From Candidatus Woesearchaeota archaeon (GTDB lineage: Archaea > Nanobdellota > Nanobdellia > SCGC-AAA011-G17 > JACPNG01), in NCBI GenBank assembly GCA_017609845.1, contig JAFCDD010000001.1:1-19008 (forward strand): 19,008 nucleotides of DNA. The letters are read 5' to 3'. The number at the start of each line of letters is the position of its first letter. Position 1 is the first letter of the stretch. Both the position numbers and the translations under genes were made by a program. Shown piece by piece: positions 14,538-19,008 of this stretch. The notes under the pieces were generated by a model, which did no database searches, was not told where the DNA came from, and was given only the letters and a program-made list of their open reading frames with translations.

Positions 14538-16280
14538 ATGGATTATAAGGAATTAGTTGAAACCTATAATGCTTTGGATAATACTTCTAAGAGACTCGAG
14601 AAAACAAATATAATATCTAAATTGATTAAAAAGACAGGGAAGGAAGATATTATTGAGGTTATTTATTTGTTGCAGGGAATAGTTTTTCCTATTTGGGATG
14701 AAAGAAAAATTGGAATGGGTTCTAAATTAGCTGCCAAAGCTTTAGTTAGTGTTGTTGGTGTTTCAAATGATAAGGTTGTGGGGTTGTGGAGAAAAGAAGG
14801 AGATTTGGGAAAGGTAGCAGAGATTTTAATTACAAATAAAAAACAAAGAACCTTACATAGACAGAAATTAACTGTTAAAAAAGTTTTTGAAAACATAAGA
14901 AATTTAGCTTTGTTGGAAGGAAAAGGGACAGTAGATAAAAAGATTAGATTGATTTCGGAATTGTTGAGTTCTGCTGATCCAAAAGAAGCTAGATTTATTA
15001 CCAAAACCTTATTAGACAAATTAAGGATTGGTATTAGAGAAGGAATTATAAGGGATGCTCTTGCCTGGACTGTTTATGATGTAGATTATGATGAAAAAGA
15101 AAATAAAATACATTTTAAAAATGGTTCTAGGGAAGAATATAATAAGGTAGTAGCTAAAATACAGCATGCTTATAATTTAACTAATGATTTTGGTGTTGTT
15201 GCTGCTTCTCTTAAGGAAAAAGGTTTAAAAGGATTAGAATATGTTTCTGTAACTTTAGGAAAACCGATAAATCCTATGCTGGCTATTAAGGCTGATGATA
15301 TTAAGGAAGCTCTTAGTTCTGTTGGAAAACCTGCTTTATTTGATTATAAGTTAGATGGTTTTAGATTGCAGATACATAAATTCAATAATAAATATGTTTT
15401 TTTTACTAGAAGGTTAGAGAATATTACAAATCAATTTAAGGAGTTAATCCCTATTTTAAATAAATATGTTAAGGGCAAAAATTATATTCTGGATACAGAA
15501 GCAGTAGGTTATGATCCTAAAACTGGGAATTATTTACCTTTTCAGAAGGTTTCTCAAAGAATAAAAAGGAAATATGATATTGAAAAAATTGCCAAGGAAT
15601 TGCCTGTTGAGATCACTGTTTTCGATGTAATTTATTATAACAATAAAAATTATATGAATGAAAAACAAGAGAACAGAAGAAAGTTAATAGAAAAAATAGT
15701 AAAAGAAAAAGACAAGAAGATTGTGCTTACAAAAAAATTAATTTCTAGTGATATTAAAAAAATAGAAAAATTTTATGATGATGCACTTAGAAAAGGACAT
15801 GAAGGGTTGATAGCTAAGAATTTGAATAAAGAATATGTTTCTGGGAGAAGGGTTGGAGGGTGGGTAAAATTAAAGCCAGTTATGGAACCATTGCAATTGG
15901 TTATTATTGGTGCTGATTGGGGAGAAGGTAAAAGAACTACATGGTTGAGCAGTTTTATTTTGGGATGTAAGAAAGGAAATGAATTTTTGGAAATTGGCAA
16001 AGTTGGTACAGGTATTAAGGAAAAAGGCGATGAATTAACTTTTAAGAAACTGACAAAAATTTTGAAACCTTTGATAGAATCTGAGAAAGGCAGACATGTT
16101 ATGATTAAACCGAAGATTTTAGTTGAGGTAAGTTATGAAGAAATACAAAGAAGTCCTACTTATGGAAGTGGTTATGCATTAAGATTTCCAAGGTTGAATG
16201 GGTTAAGAAACGATTTAAGGCTTGATGACTGCGATGACATGGCCAGAATAGAAAGATTGTACAAAAAACAAAAAAAATGA
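14538..16280 (+). CDS. lig: ATP-dependent DNA ligase (archaeal replicative type)
   Basis: This enzyme seals nicks in replication and repair through a lysyl-AMP intermediate. The 580-residue protein has the N-terminal DNA-binding domain (about 1-210), then the nucleotidyltransferase core with motif I YKLDGFR (catalytic Lys271), motif III FFTRRLENIT, motif IIIa FDVIYYN, motif IV EGLIAK and motif V WVKLKP. The C-terminal OB domain contains WGEGKRT and ends in RIERLYKKQ. The length is normal for archaeal Lig. The ATG at 14538 is chosen because the TATA box lies 27 bases ahead; the frame stays open further upstream to 14430 but would run through the promoter and the nitroreductase gene. It stands apart from Lhr and PdeM but completes the repair set. 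Confidence 0.95.
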   Translation: MDYKELVETYNALDNTSKRLEKTNIISKLIKKTGKEDIIEVIYLLQGIVFPIWDERKIGMGSKLAAKALVSVVGVSNDKVVGLWRKEGDLGKVAEILITNKKQRTLHRQKLTVKKVFENIRNLALLEGKGTVDKKIRLISELLSSADPKEARFITKTLLDKLRIGIREGIIRDALAWTVYDVDYDEKENKIHFKNGSREEYNKVVAKIQHAYNLTNDFGVVAASLKEKGLKGLEYVSVTLGKPINPMLAIKADDIKEALSSVGKPALFDYKLDGFRLQIHKFNNKYVFFTRRLENITNQFKELIPILNKYVKGKNYILDTEAVGYDPKTGNYLPFQKVSQRIKRKYDIEKIAKELPVEITVFDVIYYNNKNYMNEKQENRRKLIEKIVKEKDKKIVLTKKLISSDIKKIEKFYDDALRKGHEGLIAKNLNKEYVSGRRVGGWVKLKPVMEPLQLVIIGADWGEGKRTTWLSSFILGCKKGNEFLEIGKVGTGIKEKGDELTFKKLTKILKPLIESEKGRHVMIKPKILVEVSYEEIQRSPTYGSGYALRFPRLNGLRNDLRLDDCDDMARIERLYKKQKK

Positions 16281-16327
16281 TTTCATTATCAGTTGGGAAT
16301 AAAAAAGATAGGTTTTATCATAATAAT

Positions 16328-16363
16328 CTTTAAATACTAAAGCATTTACTATCAGTGTATAGT
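16328..16363 (+). promoter_or_regulatory. trmB-family gene promoter with inverted repeat at the likely start site
   Basis: CTTTAAATA (16328-16336) is a good archaeal TATA box, predicting transcription from about 16358. An inverted repeat, ACTAT (16348-16352) and ATAGT (16359-16363) around CAGTGT, covers that start. A repressor bound there would block initiation, so it is a candidate autoregulatory operator for the TrmB-like protein encoded downstream. Confidence 0.4.
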
Positions 16364-16417
16364 TCATATTAATTATTAGTAGATAACTATTAGGTATATC
16401 CTTTAGTTATAAAAAAA

Positions 16418-16437
16418 GAGGTGTTCCTCAGGAGGAA
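16418..16437 (+). promoter_or_regulatory. Shine-Dalgarno site of trmB-family gene within competing hairpins
   Basis: AGGAGG (16430-16435) lies 10 bases before the ATG at 16446. TTCCT (16424-16428) can pair with AGGAA (16433-16437) and hide it. Alternatively GAGG (16418-16421) can pair with CCTC (16426-16429) and leave it free. The stems are short (five and four pairs). Confidence 0.45.
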
Positions 16438-16445
16438 AAACAACC

Positions 16446-17270
16446 ATGATTGTAAAGGAAGAATTTTTGAATAAATTAAGGCGTTCTTTTGGTCTTAATC
16501 TCTATGAGGTTAAAATTTGGACTGCGTTACTTTCTCGTGGTGTTAGTACTGCAGGAGAATTGAGTGAAATTGGTGATGTGCCAAGAAGCAGGGCATATGA
16601 TGTTCTAGAAGGTTTAGAAAAAAAAGGATTTGTAGTGATGAAATTAGGAAAGCCAATAAAATACATTGCTGTTGATCCAAAAGAAGTTGTTGAAAGAGCT
16701 AAAAAGTTAGTAAGACAGAATGCTGATGAAGATGTTTCAAGATTGACTGACTTAACAGGTACCCCTGTTTTGAAGGAATTAGAAACTTTGCATAATGAAG
16801 GAATAGAATTTATAGAACCTTCTGATTTGAGCGGTGCAATAAGGGGAAGACATAATCTTTATGCTCATTTGGAAATGATGATTAAAGATGCTCAAAAAAG
16901 TGTTACTTTGATGACTACTTCTAAGGGTTTATTGAGGAAGATGGAAGCTTTGAAGCCCGTATTGGAGAAATTAAACAAAAAAGGAGTGAAGATAAGGATA
17001 GCCGCTCCAATAACTAAAGAGAGTGTGGGTGCAGCCAAGGATTTAATGAAAGTGGCAGATGTTAAACATGTTAGCAAAATAAATGCCAGATTTTGTGTAG
17101 TTGATGACAAGAATATGATGTTTATGGTTATGAATGATGGCGATGTACATCCTACTTATGACTTCGGAATCTGGATAAATACGCCTTATTTTGCCTCTGC
17201 TTTAAGTAATATGTTTAATTTTGCGTGGAAAGACATGGTGGCTGTTGACAAGGCATCATCTAAGTTTTAA
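16446..17270 (+). CDS. TrmB-family transcriptional regulator
   Basis: This 274-residue protein has an N-terminal winged helix (about 8-75) with GLNLYEVKIWTALL, then the recognition-helix region VPRSRAYDVLEGLEKKGFV (45-63), matching TrmB/TrmBL DNA-binding domains. A coiled linker leads to a C-terminal phospholipase-D-like effector domain (about 125-268), including ARFCVVDDKNMMFMV. TrmB proteins regulate sugar-related or general metabolism and sense ligands through this C-terminal domain. No sugar-binding loop is clear, so the ligand is unknown. The gene has a leader with a strong SD site and an inverted repeat at the expected start site, hinting at autoregulation. It may control distant genes; no obvious target is adjacent, although the MPGP/GH15 pair is a possible one. 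Confidence 0.88.
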   Translation: MIVKEEFLNKLRRSFGLNLYEVKIWTALLSRGVSTAGELSEIGDVPRSRAYDVLEGLEKKGFVVMKLGKPIKYIAVDPKEVVERAKKLVRQNADEDVSRLTDLTGTPVLKELETLHNEGIEFIEPSDLSGAIRGRHNLYAHLEMMIKDAQKSVTLMTTSKGLLRKMEALKPVLEKLNKKGVKIRIAAPITKESVGAAKDLMKVADVKHVSKINARFCVVDDKNMMFMVMNDGDVHPTYDFGIWINTPYFASALSNMFNFAWKDMVAVDKASSKF

Positions 17271-17285
17271 TATATCTTTTAATTC

Positions 17286-17294
17286 TTTTTTTTT
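17286..17294 (+). terminator. T-tract terminator after the trmB-family gene
   Basis: Nine consecutive T residues 16 bases after the stop codon, without a hairpin, are typical of archaeal termination. The next gene's TATA box begins at 17306. Confidence 0.45.
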
Positions 17295-17305
17295 ACAATA
17301 TAAAT

Positions 17306-17314
17306 CTTTAAATA
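17306..17314 (+). promoter_or_regulatory. TATA box of the 77-residue membrane protein gene
   Basis: CTTTAAATA, identical to the trmB-family TATA box, is centred 28 bases before the ATG at 17338. The expected transcript is leaderless. Confidence 0.5.
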
Positions 17315-17337
17315 GTTGTTTTTTAATTCTTTGAGCC

Positions 17338-17571
17338 ATGGTAGAACGTAAATCTAAAGATGGAAGAATGGAGTACAAAGATGAAAAAGGCAATACTTTA
17401 TATGGATTTTCTCAAACAAATTTGGATAATACTAATGCGAAACTGAATAATGTTGTTTTGGGTTTAAAGGTATTGATAATCTTGTTTGTTATCCTTTTAC
17501 TTGGTGTGGCTGTATTTATTGGATGGGTGGCTTATAACGATGTTTTAACAAGACTTATTTATGGTTATTAA
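17338..17571 (+). CDS. 77-residue single-helix membrane protein, unknown function
   Basis: I do not recognise this protein. The first 37 residues are polar and charged, with a DGRMEYKDEKGNTLYGFS stretch that looks like a short beta hairpin. A hydrophobic helix follows at about 40-65, then a short tail (YNDVLTRLIYGY). The topology is probably a cytoplasmic N-terminus with one membrane anchor. A good TATA box 28 bases upstream and a normal ATG support a real gene. Its stop codon overlaps the stop of the convergent sulfur-carrier gene by four bases, the same arrangement as at 180-183. Confidence 0.6.
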   Translation: MVERKSKDGRMEYKDEKGNTLYGFSQTNLDNTNAKLNNVVLGLKVLIILFVILLLGVAVFIGWVAYNDVLTRLIYGY

Positions 17572-17765
17572 CCTCCAGATATAACAGAGAGAAGTTTTAT
17601 TGTTTCATTTTTGTTTAGTTTGGTATCTTCTGTTACTATTTTGTTATTTCTAGTTATTATTACTGTTTCAGGATTTATTTTTAATTTTTTTAATATCTGT
17701 TTTATTGATTTTACATCTAATTGCTTTGTTTTTTGTTCTTTTTCTATGTATACTTTTATTTTCAT
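17568..17765 (-). CDS. ThiS/MoaD-like ubiquitin-fold sulfur carrier ending in Gly-Gly
   Basis: This 65-residue protein fits the beta-grasp fold of small sulfur carriers: KIKVYIEK as first strand, a helix (SIKQILKKLKI, 20-30), ITRNNKIV as a central strand and a final strand ending VISGG (61-65). The C-terminal Gly-Gly is where ThiS, MoaD, Urm1 and archaeal SAMP proteins are adenylated and turned into a thiocarboxylate. The activating enzyme gene is two genes upstream in the same operon. The ATG overlaps the stop of the ThiI-like gene (ATGA, 17762-17765), indicating translational coupling. Sulfur donation to tRNA is the favoured role because of the ThiI-like neighbour; thiamine, cofactor synthesis or protein modification are alternatives. 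Confidence 0.82.
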   Translation of the reverse strand: MKIKVYIEKEQKTKQLDVKSIKQILKKLKINPETVIITRNNKIVTEDTKLNKNETIKLLSVISGG

Positions 17766-18397
17766 TTTATTTCTATTATTTTAGTATTTTTTATTGATTG
17801 TTTTATTATTTTGTCTGTTTTTAAATTTTTTTCTTGTTCTTTAACATTTTTTATTTTTGCTTTTGTTACTGGATTTTTTGGTACTGCATTACAACACATT
17901 CCTGGTTGAATAGACTTTTCAAATGTACCAATTTTTTTTGCTAGTTTGATTATTTCTTCTTTGTCATAACAGAGCAAGGGTCTTAATATTGTTATTTTTA
18001 AGTTGTATGTTTCTGCTGCCAGATTATTTAGAGTTTGTGATGCTACTTGTCCAAGATTTTCTCCAGTTATTAAATATTGATAATTTTCTTTTTCTGCTAT
18101 TCTTTCTGCTATTCTGTACATTAATCTTCTGCATAAAACACAATGATATCTAAAATTTGTTTTTGTTAGTAATTCTTGATGGTTTTTTCCATGGGGAACG
18201 ATGTAGAGTTTAAATTTTTTTTTGAATTGTTTTGCCAAGATTTTTATGAGTTTTTTTGTTTTTTCTAATGAGGCTTTGTCTGCTAGTGGTTGATTATCAA
18301 AATGTATAAAATCAACATTAAATTTTTCTTTTAATATTATGTAGGAAGAAACTGCAGAATCAATACCTCCTGATATTAAAGATAAAGTATTTATCAT
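17762..18397 (-). CDS. ThiI-type PP-loop ATPase without THUMP domain
   Basis: This 211-residue protein is the catalytic half of ThiI, the tRNA 4-thiouridine synthase. It has the PP-loop SGGIDSAV (9-16), the ThiI motif TGENLGQVASQTLNN (111-125) and RPLLCYDKEEI (139-149). CVLC (Cys86, Cys89) and MCCNAVPKNPVTK (Cys168, Cys169) match the three-cysteine arrangement reported for methanogen ThiI, which holds an iron-sulfur cluster. Full ThiI proteins have about 380 or more residues, with an N-terminal ferredoxin-like and THUMP region that binds tRNA; this one lacks it, as well as the rhodanese domain. A Lys-rich tail (179-211) might compensate. The gene overlaps both operon neighbours by four bases (ATGA). 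Confidence 0.88.
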   Translation of the reverse strand: MINTLSLISGGIDSAVSSYIILKEKFNVDFIHFDNQPLADKASLEKTKKLIKILAKQFKKKFKLYIVPHGKNHQELLTKTNFRYHCVLCRRLMYRIAERIAEKENYQYLITGENLGQVASQTLNNLAAETYNLKITILRPLLCYDKEEIIKLAKKIGTFEKSIQPGMCCNAVPKNPVTKAKIKNVKEQEKNLKTDKIIKQSIKNTKIIEIK

Positions 18398-19008
18398 GTT
18401 TTATAAATTTCGTTAGCGATTTTAATTATTTTATCTTCATCCTTTAGATTCTTAAATATCAACTCTCCATGACTATGAACAATTATTTCATAGTTTCCTT
18501 TTTTTATTACTGAGACTATTGGGGTATTGAGGATTGTTTTGTATTTTTTTGATATTTTTTTTATGTTGAGTTTTAGCTTTTTTTTTGGTTTTACTGAATA
18601 TGCTGCTTTTGTTTTGCATAATTTAAGATGAAAGTCTTTTTTTTCTTTTTTTGAACACATTTGACAGTCTGAGTATTTTTTAACTTTTATTTTTTCAAGA
18701 TTATTATTCCAAATGTTGAATCTTAACAAATTCTTTTCATAGTTTTTATTTAATAGTATTTTTATTGCTTGAGTTACTTGGATGGATGATATAACTGATG
18801 CTGCTGAATTTAATATTCCAACATCTTCACATCTTTCTATGCCGGTTTTATGTTTGTATAGGCAATTGAAACATGCTTTTTTTGGTATGACATTAAAAAT
18901 AACTCCCGTTGTTTTAATTACAGCTGCATGAACCCATGGAATATTTTTGGAAATGGAGTATTGGTTTATTAGGTATCTTGTTTCTAAGTTGTCGGTACAA
19001 TCCAGAAT
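18394..19008 (-). CDS. E1-like adenylyltransferase, ThiF/MoeB/UbaA family (N-terminus outside window)
   Basis: The frame stays open from the stop at 18394 to the right edge, giving 204 C-terminal residues. They start in the conserved segment LDCTDNLETRYLINQ and contain a CFNC pair, the RCEDVGILNSAASVISSIQ region with the conserved Cys of MoeB-type enzymes, QAIKILL, and a second zinc pair CQMC after NNLEKIKVKKYSD. A C-terminal domain follows LCKTKAAYSV. This is the layout of enzymes that adenylate the Gly-Gly end of ThiS, MoaD or SAMP proteins. The nucleotide-binding N-terminus lies beyond the window. A TTG at 18729 could be mistaken for a start, but homology continues well upstream of it. The stop overlaps the ThiI-like start (ATGA). 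Confidence 0.9.
   Translation of the reverse strand: MLDCTDNLETRYLINQYSISKNIPWVHAAVIKTTGVIFNVIPKKACFNCLYKHKTGIERCEDVGILNSAASVISSIQVTQAIKILLNKNYEKNLLRFNIWNNNLEKIKVKKYSDCQMCSKKEKKDFHLKLCKTKAAYSVKPKKKLKLNIKKISKKYKTILNTPIVSVIKKGNYEIIVHSHGELIFKNLKDEDKIIKIANEIYKT

Noticed and set aside
17572..17909. T-rich plus-strand stretch with short hydrophobic frames at the right end
   Set aside because: It is the complement of the Lys-rich sulfur-carrier and ThiI-like genes; no independent signal is seen.
18394..18729. Separate 111-residue protein starting at a TTG
   Set aside because: The same frame continues to the window edge with clear ThiF/MoeB motifs, so this is just the C-terminal part of the E1-like protein.

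Overview
The window looks like part of a small, AT-rich archaeal genome, most likely a DPANN lineage of the Pacearchaeota/Woesearchaeota type. This is inferred from gene content rather than a marker phylogeny. Archaeal signs include a GatD/GatE amidotransferase, an archaeal ATP-dependent DNA ligase, an Lhr helicase, a TrmB regulator and TATA boxes 24-29 bases before start codons (leaderless mRNAs). Genes are packed tightly, with ATGA overlaps inside operons and convergent genes that share or abut their stop codons. I see no rRNA, tRNA, CRISPR array, insertion sequence or attachment site.

Layout. At the left edge is the tail of a MacB/FtsX-type permease, facing two minus-strand genes (a thermonuclease-like lipoprotein and a small MscS-like channel). 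From 1270 to about 9737 the plus strand carries: a three-gene overlapping unit (TGS-domain GTPase lacking recognisable G4/G5 motifs, HExxH putative metallopeptidase, endonuclease III); Lhr helicase; mannosyl-3-phosphoglycerate-phosphatase-like HAD enzyme overlapping a GH15-like glycosidase; a TOPRIM protein overlapping a COG1407/PdeM-like phosphoesterase; a tiny two-helix membrane protein with a perfect Shine-Dalgarno (SD) site; and a PHP phosphoesterase. On the minus strand follow gatE and gatD. A 348-base gap with two similar hairpins leads into ftsZ, which ends at a strong hairpin terminator facing a nitroreductase. DNA ligase, a TrmB regulator and a one-helix membrane protein follow on the plus strand. 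The right edge holds a minus-strand operon of E1-like adenylyltransferase (cut by the window edge), ThiI-type PP-loop ATPase and ThiS/MoaD-like sulfur carrier ending in Gly-Gly.

How the genes fit together. Endonuclease III, Lhr, the PdeM-like phosphoesterase and, further right, DNA ligase form a loose DNA-repair neighbourhood that recalls the bacterial ligase/Lhr/PdeM and Lhr/glycosylase associations. GatD and GatE make Gln-tRNA(Gln), but this GatE lacks the usual AspRS-like insertion domain. The right-edge trio looks like a minimal ubiquitin-like sulfur-transfer system: carrier, activating enzyme, and a ThiI catalytic core that has lost its THUMP tRNA-binding part. Two expression modes are visible. 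Most promoters fit leaderless transcripts, while ftsZ, trmB and the 58-residue membrane protein have leaders with SD sites, two of them with regulatory-looking hairpins. The best candidates for something undescribed are the ftsZ leader hairpins and the sulfur-transfer trio.
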